A stretch of DNA of 36,520 nucleotides, taken from assembly GCA_024684355.1 (NCBI GenBank), contig JAIKXA010000106.1, positions 1 through 36,520 on the forward strand, in the 5' to 3' direction. The position numbers and the translations under genes are program-made. Positions 17,970 through 25,606 of the stretch are shown here, piece by piece (position 1 is the stretch's first letter; each line of letters begins with the position of its first letter). The notes under the pieces are model-generated. The model searched no databases, was not told where the DNA came from, and worked only from the letters and a program-made list of their open reading frames with translations. This DNA is from Lachnospiraceae bacterium (GTDB lineage: Bacteria > Bacillota > Clostridia > Lachnospirales > Lachnospiraceae).

Positions 17970-18263
17970 GTGAAAGATAAACCTATAGCCGGCTTGATAA
18001 CACTGGTTGCGGGACTGATCGCATGTATTTGCTGCATAATCAACAAAGCAGGGCTTTTAACCACACTTATAACGGTTTTGGTAGTTCTGTTCGTTTTTAT
18101 GATAATAGGACTTATCGTAAACTCTGTAGTGGCAAAACAGGACAGGGAAGCCGAACAAAGGTTAAAGGATCTTAAACAAAAAGAGGACGAAGAAAAAGCG
18201 AATAAGAATCTGCAGGAAATGTCGGAGCTTTCGGGTGACAGCGGTGAAAAGGATAACCGATAA
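17970..18263 (+). CDS. Small two-helix membrane protein, unknown function
   Basis: 97 residues, starting at GTG 17970 with CGGAGG 6 bases upstream. Two hydrophobic helices (about 6-24 and 29-52; the first ends with a run of cysteines, ACICCI) are followed by a charged, probably coiled-coil tail rich in Glu, Lys and Gln. I do not recognise a family. Its location between cheD and the sigma-28 gene, with a good ribosome site and no gap, argues that it is a real operon member. A motility-linked role is inferred only from position. Confidence 0.8.
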   Translation: MKDKPIAGLITLVAGLIACICCIINKAGLLTTLITVLVVLFVFMIIGLIVNSVVAKQDREAEQRLKDLKQKEDEEKANKNLQEMSELSGDSGEKDNR

Positions 18264-18306
18264 GCCGACCGACCTATCAAAAGAGGGTTAACAGGGGGTT
18301 CAGAAA

Positions 18307-19065
18307 ATGACAGCTGACAGAGACAAAATGTGGAGTGAGTACAGTAAACAGAAAACTCCCCAGTTGAGGGAGAAGCTTATAATCGAATACTCCGGGCTTG
18401 TAAAGGTGGTAGCAGGCAAACTAAGTATGTACCTGGGATATACCGTTGAGTATGATGATCTTGTCGGATATGGAGTATTCGGATTGATAGATGCCATTGA
18501 TAAGTTTGATTACGGCAAGGGCATTAAGTTTGAGACATATGCGTCCTTACGTATCCGTGGAGAGATACTGGATCAGATCAGAAAAATGGACTGGATACCG
18601 AGGACGGTCCGCCAGAAACAGAAGCAGCTGGATATGGCTTACCGTAAGATCGAAGAAAGAACGGGCAGACTCGCTACGGATGAAGAGATAGCCGAAGAAC
18701 TCGGCATTACCTTGGAAGAATTATGCAATATGCAGAATGAGACTAAGGTAAGCAACATCATATCACTTGATGAATATATGGAGCAGGGAGATTCAAAAGT
18801 CGAACCTGTTGAGACCAAGGAATATATGCAGCCCGACAGGGTTGTGGAAAAGGAAGAACTAAAGAAGCTCCTTTTAGAGGTACTTGAGACTCTTACCGAA
18901 AAAGAGAAAAAGGTTATCCTTCTGTATTATTACGAAGAGATGACTTTGAAAGAGATAAGCAATGTAATGGATGTTTCCGAATCCAGAGTATCCCAGCTTC
19001 ATTCCAAGGCTTTGATAAAAATGAGACAGCGCCTTGGCAACAATATGCAGATGTTTTTGGGATGA
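18307..19065 (+). CDS. fliA: Flagellar sigma factor sigma-28 (FliA/SigD)
   Basis: RNA polymerase sigma factor for late flagellar, chemotaxis and motility genes. The 252-residue protein has region 2 with VEYDDLVGYGVFGLIDAIDK, IKFETYASLRIRGEILDQIR and DWIPRTVRQK. Region 3 is near 115-135 (ATDEEIAEELGIT). Region 4 ends with LTEKEKKVILLYYYEEM and a helix-turn-helix EISNVMDVSESRVSQLHSKAL. AGGGGG lies upstream of the ATG. Its place inside the operon means that operon transcription sets its level. An anti-sigma factor FlgM is not encoded here. Confidence 0.96.
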   Translation: MTADRDKMWSEYSKQKTPQLREKLIIEYSGLVKVVAGKLSMYLGYTVEYDDLVGYGVFGLIDAIDKFDYGKGIKFETYASLRIRGEILDQIRKMDWIPRTVRQKQKQLDMAYRKIEERTGRLATDEEIAEELGITLEELCNMQNETKVSNIISLDEYMEQGDSKVEPVETKEYMQPDRVVEKEELKKLLLEVLETLTEKEKKVILLYYYEEMTLKEISNVMDVSESRVSQLHSKALIKMRQRLGNNMQMFLG

Positions 19066-19111
19066 CCTGTAAGTGCTATCATCCGGTCAGAAACGAAAGG
19101 AAGTGAAGGAC

Positions 19112-20710
19112 ATGACAATGAACGGTTTTTTTCGCCTTGATGTAAGAAAGGACGGAGCCTATTTAATAGTATACCCGCCAACCGACGGAGGCCAGCCTTG
19201 TCAGCCTTCGGAGGTCCTTCAGTATCTGGATACGTATCAGATACCTTATGATAAGATCGCTATCTATAATCTGATGAAGACCTTTAACGAGAAGAAGGAA
19301 CTGCGTATCACAACTTCTTCCGTTTCCCGTCTTGATGAAACTCTTGTATTTGAGTTTACCGATAATTTCATGTCGGTTACGGGACGGTTTTATCCCGAGG
19401 TAGAGGGCGGGAAAAAGCTTTCAAAAGAGGATATCATCTGGCTCCTTAATCATAAGGGAGTAAAGTTTGGTATTAAAGAGGATACGATAGATGATTTCCT
19501 GGAGCACAGGATGTACTGTACCACATACATTCTTGCCGAGGCACAGCTTCCGGTAGAAGGTTCGGATGCACAGATAACATATCATTTCAACACGGATCTT
19601 ACCAAAAAGCCCAAGATGAATGAAGACGGTTCGGTTGATTTTCATCAGCTGGACAATTTGAGTAAGGTAACAAAGGATCAGATACTTGCGACATTGAAAC
19701 CCGCGGTATACGGAAAGCCCGGAACGGACGTGCTCGGAAGACAGATAGCCCCTAAAAAGGTAAATGTTATATTCTTAAAGCAGTCAAAGAATACCAGGCT
19801 TTCAAGTGACGGTCTGGAGCTTGTGTGCAATGTTAACGGACATGCGGTGGTTACCGATAGGCAGATATTTGTTTTCGATACTTATGAGATACCCGGAAAT
19901 GTGGACGTGGCTACCGGAGATGTGGAATACAACGGAAGCGTCAAAATATCCGGAAATGTCAATTCGGGTTACAAGGTTCATGCAGAGGGAGATATAATCG
20001 TAGACGGCATAGTAGAAGGCGCCGAGATCATAGCAGGCGGCCAGATAGTACTGAAACGAGGCATCCAGGGCATGAACAAAGGAGTGCTGAAGGCAGGAGG
20101 CAATATAGTTGCCAAATTTATCGAAAGTGCCGAAGTTGTGGCAGGCGGATTTATCCAGACAGAATCCATTATGCACAGCAAGGTTCAGTCCGGTGCCGAG
20201 ATAATAGTAAAAGGCAAAAAAGGCTTTATCACCGGCGGAGTCATTAAAGCATCCAAATATATAGATGCTAAGACTGCCGGATCAGTAATGGGAACCCAGA
20301 CCATTATAGAGGTCGGGGAAAACATGGTGCTGGTTGAGGAAGAGCGTGAACTGTTAAGCGAAAAAAGGAGTATCCGTGAAAACCTGGATAAATCTGAGAA
20401 GATCATTTTCTATCTTTCTAAAAAGATTAAGGACCGCGAACAGCTTCCTCCGGAAAGAATAGTGCAGTTCCAGCAGCTTTCGGTCAGCATAAATGAGTAT
20501 AAAAAGAGATTGAACGAAATCGAAGAAAGATTGGGAGAGATCGATTCGATGCTAAGCAATGCGTCCAAGGGTTATGTGAATGTGGATGATGTTATATATC
20601 CCGGATGCAAAGTTACGGTTGCAAGCGTTACCACTTATATAAAAGCCGAGACCAAACACTGTTGTTTGGTGAGGGACGGAGCTGATATAAGAGTAACCGC
20701 TTACAAATAA
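19112..20710 (+). CDS. FapA-like DUF342 polymerising beta-helix protein
   Basis: Protein of the DUF342/FapA group, often found next to sigma-28 in Firmicute flagellar operons. Its biochemical role is not settled. The 532-residue protein has an N-terminal DUF342 region. A right-handed beta-helix-like stretch follows (about 245-400), with repeats such as ISGNVNSGYKVHAEGDIIV and AEIIAGGQIVLKRGIQG. Then come a coiled coil (about 420-480) and a small C-terminal strand domain. I chose ATG 19112, 8 bases after AAAGGAAG. ATG 19118 is also possible. There is no signal peptide, so it is probably cytoplasmic. Confidence 0.88.
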   Translation: MTMNGFFRLDVRKDGAYLIVYPPTDGGQPCQPSEVLQYLDTYQIPYDKIAIYNLMKTFNEKKELRITTSSVSRLDETLVFEFTDNFMSVTGRFYPEVEGGKKLSKEDIIWLLNHKGVKFGIKEDTIDDFLEHRMYCTTYILAEAQLPVEGSDAQITYHFNTDLTKKPKMNEDGSVDFHQLDNLSKVTKDQILATLKPAVYGKPGTDVLGRQIAPKKVNVIFLKQSKNTRLSSDGLELVCNVNGHAVVTDRQIFVFDTYEIPGNVDVATGDVEYNGSVKISGNVNSGYKVHAEGDIIVDGIVEGAEIIAGGQIVLKRGIQGMNKGVLKAGGNIVAKFIESAEVVAGGFIQTESIMHSKVQSGAEIIVKGKKGFITGGVIKASKYIDAKTAGSVMGTQTIIEVGENMVLVEEERELLSEKRSIRENLDKSEKIIFYLSKKIKDREQLPPERIVQFQQLSVSINEYKKRLNEIEERLGEIDSMLSNASKGYVNVDDVIYPGCKVTVASVTTYIKAETKHCCLVRDGADIRVTAYK

Positions 20711-20782
20711 TTTTTGGAGTACTTGTATTTAATACTTGTATTTTACGGCACAAAAGTATAAACTCTGGATAGGGGGGATTTC
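20711..20782 (+). promoter_or_regulatory. Short gap with two direct repeats and a weak promoter-like element
   Basis: TACTTGTATTT occurs twice, at 20720-20730 and 20733-20743. The second copy supplies TTGTAT (20736-20741), 15 bases before TATAAA (20757-20762). The spacing is short for a sigma-70 promoter, so this is tentative. A GGGGGG ribosome site for the next gene ends the gap. Confidence 0.25.
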
Positions 20783-21103
20783 ATGATAACACCTATTGAA
20801 ATGTATTCTATGGTACCAAAATCCCAGGAAGCCTCGATGATCCACAGTGCTGCGAATGCAAAACATGCTGAACAGCATGAGAGCGGTATGCAGGAGATCG
20901 CACACGAGGCCAGGCAGAATACCCAGCAGATTGTGCATACGACCTCGGCAGAAAACCCCGATTACAGGTATGATGCCAAGGAACAGGGTAATGGAAGCTA
21001 CTCTTCGGGAGAGAAAAAAAAGAAAAAAAAGGAAGATGGATCGGAGCCGGAAAAGAATGAGGAGAGAAACGAGATGAAAAGCGGCTTTGATATAAGGATT
21101 TGA
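20783..21103 (+). CDS. Small polar protein of flagellar operon, unknown function
   Basis: 106 residues with no hydrophobic segment. It begins MITPIEMYSMVPKSQE. The middle is rich in Ala, His, Gln and Glu and probably helical. The C-terminal half is highly charged and contains six consecutive lysines. The ATG has a GGGGGG stretch 5 bases upstream. The gene ends 4 bases before the next start. Similar short proteins occur after fapA-like genes in related operons, but I cannot name the family. The lysine codons form A8-G-A8 (21014-21030), a potential slippage site. Confidence 0.75.
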   Translation: MITPIEMYSMVPKSQEASMIHSAANAKHAEQHESGMQEIAHEARQNTQQIVHTTSAENPDYRYDAKEQGNGSYSSGEKKKKKKEDGSEPEKNEERNEMKSGFDIRI

Positions 21104-21107
21104 GAGT

Positions 21108-21935
21108 ATGGACGGATTAGAGATTGCATTATTGATATTTGCGGTTATTTTGATCGTAGTTAGTTTTTTCCTGGTAGATAAAAAGACACCTGAGCCTGCA
21201 GCTGCCAAGGTACCTGTACCTGACATGAAGCAGCTGAATGTGATAAGCGAGCGCGCCATTAAGGACATGAATACCAACGCCAATAAGCTTATCGAGAGTA
21301 CGGAGGATCAGCTGGAGGCCATATCGAATGATAAGATAATGGCCGTCAATGAGTATTCCGACCAGGTGATCGCCAAGATAGACGAGAATCATAAAGAAAC
21401 CGTATTTTTATATCAGATGCTCCAGGATAAGGAAAAAGAGCTTAAGGAAACAGCCCAGAGAATGGAAGAACTCCGCATATACTGCGAAAAGCTCCTGCAT
21501 GATAACCCTGATGCTGCAGCAGCTGCAAAGAGCACCGGAAATAACGGGAAGAAGGAGTATTTTGCAGCTCTTGATGAGCTTTCAAACGCTAACAGCCCTG
21601 CTCCTGCACCTGCTTCGGATGAAGACCGTCCCGCACGTAAGCTTGATATAGGTATGGAGGATTTCAGTTTTGATGAAGATGCTTCACAGCCTGCACCTGA
21701 GCCGGAAGTTAAGGAAAACAAGAAAATGAAGTCAAAGGACAGAGCTAAGCAGAGACTGACCACCGTATCAAGTGATGTAAAGCAGAATATGGTAAAGAAC
21801 GCTCCGGAAAAGTCCGAAAAGACAAATGAAGTCATAGCATTGTATAAAAAGAAGAAATCAGTTATGGAAATTTCTAAACTGCTCAATATGGGACAGGGCG
21901 AAGTAAAACTGATCATCGAATTATATTGCAAATAG
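21108..21935 (+). CDS. Membrane-anchored coiled-coil protein with DUF6115-like C-terminus
   Basis: 275 residues. One N-terminal transmembrane helix (about 5-23) is followed by a long coiled coil (about 40-135) and an Ala/Pro/Asp/Glu-rich linker. A conserved-looking C-terminal helix-turn-helix-like segment starts with EVIALYKKKKSVMEISKLL. That C-terminus resembles the DUF6115 family found downstream of sigma-28 in Lachnospiraceae flagellar operons. Function is unknown. The anchor and coiled coil suggest a scaffold role in the envelope. It starts 4 bases after the previous gene. Confidence 0.8.
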   Translation: MDGLEIALLIFAVILIVVSFFLVDKKTPEPAAAKVPVPDMKQLNVISERAIKDMNTNANKLIESTEDQLEAISNDKIMAVNEYSDQVIAKIDENHKETVFLYQMLQDKEKELKETAQRMEELRIYCEKLLHDNPDAAAAAKSTGNNGKKEYFAALDELSNANSPAPAPASDEDRPARKLDIGMEDFSFDEDASQPAPEPEVKENKKMKSKDRAKQRLTTVSSDVKQNMVKNAPEKSEKTNEVIALYKKKKSVMEISKLLNMGQGEVKLIIELYCK

Positions 21936-21950
21936 TCCCGGAGGCAGCAG

Positions 21951-22814
21951 ATGAAACTTAAGTATTATATGAGGGGCGTCGGGATCGGCATCTTGTTCAC
22001 ATTATTCATATTTGTGGTGATCATTATACCGAATCTGAAGCTCAAGGATAAAATAGACAACAATACGGATAATAAAGAAAACACTCAGGATGAGAGCCAG
22101 ATAGGAAAGCTGACAGGGCAGACAGGAACGGATGTGACCGTGACTCCCGATGCGACAGGGGAGATAACTCCTACTGATGAGCCTGCAGCCACACCTTCTT
22201 CGACACCTGAGCCTACAGAGGCACCTACAGAAATGCCTACGGCAACACCTACACCTACAGCTACACCGGCTCCGACAGCAGAGCCTACAGCTACGCCTAC
22301 TGAGGAGGCAACGCCTACACCGACAGAAGAACCTGTGGCTACACCTACAGAGGCACCTACGGAAGCGCCTACTCCTACACCTACAGAGGCACCTACGGCA
22401 ACACCTACGCCTAAGCCTACGGCAACACCTACACCTAAGCCTACAGAGGCACCTACGGCAACACCTACGCCTAAGCCTACAGAAGCACCTACGGCAACAC
22501 CTACACCTAAACCTACAGCGACACCGGTTCCCACCGAAAAACCTACAGCTACTCCGGTACCTACAGATAATCCGGAGCCTACAAGTAAGCCTGAAAAAAA
22601 TAAGACTATAAGCGTTACAATAGCGAAGGGAACAACTTCTGAGCAGTTCAGTCAGGCTATGGAAAAAGCGGGAGTGGTAGATGATTGGAGCGCACTTAAC
22701 AAATATCTTATCGAAAGCGGCTATGCATACCAGCTTCAATATGGTACATTTAAGCTTAAAAAGGGTCTCACATTCAAAGAGATAGCTGAGATCTGCAGCA
22801 AGTGGCCGGGATGA
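21951..22814 (+). CDS. Membrane-anchored Thr-Pro-repeat protein with MltG-like LysM domain
   Basis: 287 residues. An N-terminal transmembrane anchor (about 9-27) is followed by about 150 residues of Thr/Pro/Ala/Glu repeats of the PTATPTPKPTEA type. This would be an extended stalk across the cell wall. The last 70 residues contain VTIAKGTTSEQFSQAMEKAG and LQYGTFKLKKGLTFKEIAEI. They resemble the small LysM-like domain of the endolytic transglycosylase MltG/YceG. The MltG catalytic domain is absent. It may bind the wall without cutting it. This is the last gene before the operon terminator and follows the DUF6115-like gene by 15 bases. Confidence 0.8.
   Translation: MKLKYYMRGVGIGILFTLFIFVVIIIPNLKLKDKIDNNTDNKENTQDESQIGKLTGQTGTDVTVTPDATGEITPTDEPAATPSSTPEPTEAPTEMPTATPTPTATPAPTAEPTATPTEEATPTPTEEPVATPTEAPTEAPTPTPTEAPTATPTPKPTATPTPKPTEAPTATPTPKPTEAPTATPTPKPTATPVPTEKPTATPVPTDNPEPTSKPEKNKTISVTIAKGTTSEQFSQAMEKAGVVDDWSALNKYLIESGYAYQLQYGTFKLKKGLTFKEIAEICSKWPG
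22381..22516 (+). repeat. Tandem DNA repeats encoding the Thr-Pro stalk
   Basis: The bases at 22381-22420 and 22441-22480 are identical over 40 positions, 60 bases apart. A near-copy follows from about 22477. The basic unit is 36 bases (12 codons for TEAPTATPTPKP). Near-identity at the DNA level, including third positions, suggests recent expansion by slippage or recombination, so stalk length probably varies among strains. Confidence 0.85.
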
Positions 22815-22835
22815 GACTAGCTTTATATGTAAAAC

Positions 22836-22873
22836 AAATAAGCCCTCGGAGTTTAAGCTCCGGGGGCTTATTT
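22836..22873. terminator. Bidirectional intrinsic terminator ending the flagellar operon
   Basis: AAATAAGCCC (22836-22845) pairs with GGGCTTATTT (22864-22873), and inner CGGAG pairs with CTCCG around a 6-base loop. A T-run follows on the plus strand. On the minus strand TTATTTGTTTT follows. It therefore serves both the operon and the convergent chemoreceptor gene. Confidence 0.92.
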
Positions 22874-22922
22874 TACAGATATATGCTGATGTGTTTTTGA
22901 CGACCGTTATGTTCGATGTCCG

Positions 22923-24593
22923 TCATAACTTGAAATAAGATATGGCATCTTTAAGTGAATCTGAAAGCTCGTTTAAGTGATCGGTATCGTTGCTGATGGT
23001 AATGACACTCTTGGAAATCTGTGATACAGAAGAAGTAACTTCTTCGTTTGTAGCGGCTGTCTCTTCGGATATGGCGGAGAGATCGGTAACAGCATTGGTG
23101 ATGACTTCCTTGATGTCATTAAGTTCATCGGTGATGGTTGAAACGGAATCGATCTCATTGACAGATGTTTTGATCTCGGAGTCGAGGACGTTAAATCTGT
23201 CACGTGTAATACCGAGCAAACGCTGTTCTTCGGCGATGATCTTTTCAACTTCACGGGACTGTGCAACACAATCATCGGACTGGGTGGAAATCTCGGAAAC
23301 AATCTCGGTGATCCTCATAGCTGAGTCGTTAGACTGCTCTGCCAAGTGCTTTATTTCCTCGGCTACAACACCGAAACCTCTGCCGCTTTCACCGGCACGG
23401 GCAGCTTCGATTGAAGCATTAAGAGCAAGCAGGTTTGTCTGGTCTGCGATCTCTGTGATGAATCCGACCATTTCCTCGATCTTCCTGATAGAGGTGTTGG
23501 TATCGGAAATCTTTTGTGAGATGATCTCAATGGCTTCTGCAGACTTCTTGCTGCTTACACTCATGTTATCAATACAGCCGGCAGCTTCTTCATTTGCCGC
23601 GAGCATGTTATCTGAACTTGAACTTAAGTGTTCGGTATTTTCTACGATCTTTTCTATCATGGCTCCCATAGAGATGACCTTGGAATTGATCTCCTGGACA
23701 CTCTCTGCCATGGTCTCGGTAGCCTGAGAAAGGCTGTCCATTGATTTTGTGATATGTTCCGCACCGACTGCCGACTGCTTTACAAGGTTTGAGGTTGATT
23801 CCATGGAAGATTTTAGTTCGCCGGACGATGCCCGGATCTTGGAAATGGAATTATTTAAAGCAGAGGATAGACGCTTTGCAGATTCTATAAGGGATATCGT
23901 CTCATGGATCATGGATTTTGTTTTAATACTTACCTGTTCACCATTGGATATCTTCTTTATACTGTTGGCGATATTCTTAAGAGGGGTAGAAACCTTTCGG
24001 GATATGATAATGGTTGCTACCAGGAAGACCAATATCAATATGGTTGAGGTAAGTATAGTCCGCAGGATAAGTGCACGTCTTAAGTTGCCGACATCGTGGT
24101 CAGGTTTTCCTGCAAAAGCCATACCGCAGATATTATCTTTGGGGCCTAACGGCATATAATATACATGATATTGTATTCCGTTTATCACTACATTATCGGA
24201 GTAATACTCTTCACCTTTGCTTACGGCAGCCCATATTTCCGGATCGGCAGCTGTGCCTATGATACGTTCGCCGTCCGCATTTTTGATAGTGGTCATAAAA
24301 CGGATGTCTTTTTTGAATATCGTAAAGTCTATACCTGTGGTAGCCATTTTGTCGAGATATTCCGTATCATATTCTAAAAATCCGTCTGTAAGATCATTAT
24401 CATTTACCAAGTCATAGTCATAGTATTCTTTAAGTCCCAACACAGCCAGCCGAAGTTCATTTTTTATGTTTTCTACGGTGGATCTTACGGAAGAACTGAT
24501 ACTTATTGTGGACAATGCAGCATTGCCTACAAACAGGGGAACAATAGCAAAAATGATAAATAAACGCTTAAAATTCAGAATGTATCTCTTCAT
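22923..24593 (-). CDS. Methyl-accepting chemotaxis protein with single-Cache sensor
   Basis: Transmembrane chemoreceptor that controls CheA. The 556-residue protein has TM1 (about 11-32), an extracytoplasmic sensor of roughly 140 residues, TM2 (about 173-197), a HAMP-like linker and a long signalling coiled coil. The sensor has a single-Cache pattern ending [22 protein letters not shown]. The kinase-contact hairpin tip is at about 380-410, with [19 protein letters not shown] and [11 protein letters not shown]. No CheR-docking pentapeptide is seen at the C-terminus. It lies convergent to the flagellar operon. The ligand is unknown; such Cache domains often bind small organic acids or amino acids. 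AAGGAG sits 11 bases before the ATG. Confidence 0.93.
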   Translation of the reverse strand: MKRYILNFKRLFIIFAIVPLFVGNAALSTISISSSVRSTVENIKNELRLAVLGLKEYYDYDLVNDNDLTDGFLEYDTEYLDKMATTGIDFTIFKKDIRFMTTIKNADGERIIGTAADPEIWAAVSKGEEYYSDNVVINGIQYHVYYMPLGPKDNICGMAFAGKPDHDVGNLRRALILRTILTSTILILVFLVATIIISRKVSTPLKNIANSIKKISNGEQVSIKTKSMIHETISLIESAKRLSSALNNSISKIRASSGELKSSMESTSNLVKQSAVGAEHITKSMDSLSQATETMAESVQEINSKVISMGAMIEKIVENTEHLSSSSDNMLAANEEAAGCIDNMSVSSKKSAEAIEIISQKISDTNTSIRKIEEMVGFITEIADQTNLLALNASIEAARAGESGRGFGVVAEEIKHLAEQSNDSAMRITEIVSEISTQSDDCVAQSREVEKIIAEEQRLLGITRDRFNVLDSEIKTSVNEIDSVSTITDELNDIKEVITNAVTDLSAISEETAATNEEVTSSVSQISKSVITISNDTDHLNELSDSLKDAISYFKL

Positions 24594-24670
24594 AAGCTGA
24601 AAGACTCCTTTCAGGATTGACTTCTTTATGTTTAGAACAATTATTTTCCTTTATGACTATCTTCTATAAT

Positions 24671-24699
24671 ATAATAACAAAAGATACTAAATAAATCAA
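24671..24699 (-). promoter_or_regulatory. Putative sigma-70 promoter of the chemoreceptor gene
   Basis: Reading the minus strand: TTGATT (24699-24694), 17 bases, TATTAT (24676-24671). It lies about 80 bases before the chemoreceptor start. I found no sigma-28 motif in this region, so the receptor may be expressed by the housekeeping sigma factor. Confidence 0.55.
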
Positions 24700-24850
24700 G
24701 AAAAAGAGTGCCGTAAACAGGGGAAAAATAGAAAAATTCGCAAAAAACTGTGTTTTTTTCAACATATTATATAAGAGGGTACTAATTATTAAGCATAAAT
24801 TTATACAATATGTCTAAAAAATGACAACTAAGTCAAAAAAGTGCTTACGA

Positions 24851-24890
24851 AAGTAAATAATATACATTTACTTGATAGCGTTAATATAAT
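24851..24890 (+). promoter_or_regulatory. Inverted-repeat operator candidate over a promoter
   Basis: AAGTAAAT (24851-24858), 7 bases, ATTTACTT (24866-24873): a perfect 8-base inverted repeat. It covers the likely -35 TATACA (24861-24866), which lies 18 bases before TATAAT (24885-24890). The placement is that of a repressor site for the lipoprotein gene. Confidence 0.45.
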
Positions 24891-24930
24891 ATACTCGTTA
24901 CAGTACAAATTTGGAAAAAGGCGGGATCAA

Positions 24931-25530
24931 ATGAATAGAAAAAAGATGCCTGTTTTCATACTGATGATCGCACTGGTCCTTATATGTTTGACCGGATGCA
25001 GCGACAAGGATGATGCAGTTGAGAGCTGGGCATACAATTTCGATGAGACCAAAGAAATACTCAGACTGAATGCCGACGGTACAGCGATGTATATGGAAAA
25101 GTACTTTGAGGAAGGTATTCAGAAAAGCAGAGAGAAAAAGTACACTTCATATAAAAAAGATGATAACTACATAACACTGACCGGTTCGGACGGAGAGCTT
25201 AAGTTAAGATATGAGACCACGGATTCGGGTATCCAGATCTATGAAAAGAGCACTTATGTATATACTCCTAATGAAGAGTATGAAAGAAACGGCATCATCG
25301 GTGTTTGGACCAACGTCGGTACCGACAGACTTTATTACGAGTTTTCCGAAGGAGGCAACTTCTGTGAGGACGGTATTTTCGTAGGCAATTATCTTTTTGA
25401 TGCAGGAGACGGAGCGGTAAGGCTTGTTTACTACGATGAAGTACCTGACACCATCATGTATTATGAAATACAAGGTGATGAGATGATCGTTGAGTACCCC
25501 TGGATGATGGTACCGACGAAAAAAGATTGA
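24931..25530 (+). CDS. Predicted surface lipoprotein, unknown function
   Basis: 199 residues from ATG 24931, which has GGCGGG 5 bases upstream. A longer frame starting at 24841 would lack a ribosome site and would bury the signal peptide. The lipobox LTGC puts the lipidated cysteine at about residue 23. The mature part has two similar beta-rich modules: one starts at SWAYNFDETKEILRLNADG and the other at GVWTNVGTDRLYYEFSEGG. This looks like the DUF5640/lipocalin-like folds of Firmicute lipoproteins. Its job is not known. It is not obviously co-transcribed with either neighbour. Confidence 0.8.
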   Translation: MNRKKMPVFILMIALVLICLTGCSDKDDAVESWAYNFDETKEILRLNADGTAMYMEKYFEEGIQKSREKKYTSYKKDDNYITLTGSDGELKLRYETTDSGIQIYEKSTYVYTPNEEYERNGIIGVWTNVGTDRLYYEFSEGGNFCEDGIFVGNYLFDAGDGAVRLVYYDEVPDTIMYYEIQGDEMIVEYPWMMVPTKKD

Positions 25531-25535
25531 TCGTT

Positions 25536-25582
25536 AAAGCGGATGACCGCTTTCGATAAACAACAAATGGCAGATTTCTGCC
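25536..25582 (+). promoter_or_regulatory. Two perfect hairpins before the sugar-binding gene
   Basis: AAAGCGG/CCGCTTT with loop ATGA (25536-25553), and GGCAG/CTGCC with loop ATTT (25569-25582). Neither is followed by a T-run, so they are not standard terminators. They may stabilise the 5' end of the abundant binding-protein message or form an RNA control element. The AAGGAGGAG ribosome site follows at 25594-25602. Confidence 0.5.
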
Positions 25583-25606
25583 GAAACACTTTTAAGGAGG
25601 AGAATT

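Larger units (their letters stand above)
24594..24930. other. Divergent 337-base intergenic region
   Basis: AT-rich control region between the chemoreceptor (minus) and lipoprotein (plus) genes. It contains the receptor's ribosome site and promoter, and a TGACAACTAAGTCA imperfect palindrome near 24821. It also contains ATAAATTTAT and, near the plus-strand gene, an 8-base inverted repeat over a promoter. I see no gene in it. Confidence 0.6.

Noticed and set aside
20847-21077. Overlapping 76-residue Arg-rich plus-strand frame
   Set aside because: Arg/Lys-rich second-frame reading of the gene at 20783-21103, without a ribosome site.
22381-22516. CRISPR-like regular repeats
   Set aside because: Repeats are in frame within a gene, encode Thr-Pro units and have no unique spacers.
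22002-22739. Long antisense frames opposite the Thr-Pro repeat gene (245 and 149 residues)
   Set aside because: They translate to Arg/Cys or Gly/Val repeats, the expected product of reading a low-complexity repeat backwards. No ribosome site.
22990-23727. 245-residue plus-strand frame opposite the chemoreceptor
   Set aside because: Shadow of the coiled-coil signalling domain; the minus-strand protein is clearly the real one.
24841-24930. Upstream extension of the lipoprotein gene
   Set aside because: Adds 30 residues before a good signal peptide, has no ribosome site and would place the coding start inside the promoter/operator region.
25534-25560. Sigma-28 promoter before the sugar-binding gene (TAAA ... 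TTCGATAA)
   Set aside because: Spacing is 13 bases where 15 is expected and the sequence is part of a hairpin; a sugar transporter is also not a typical sigma-28 target.
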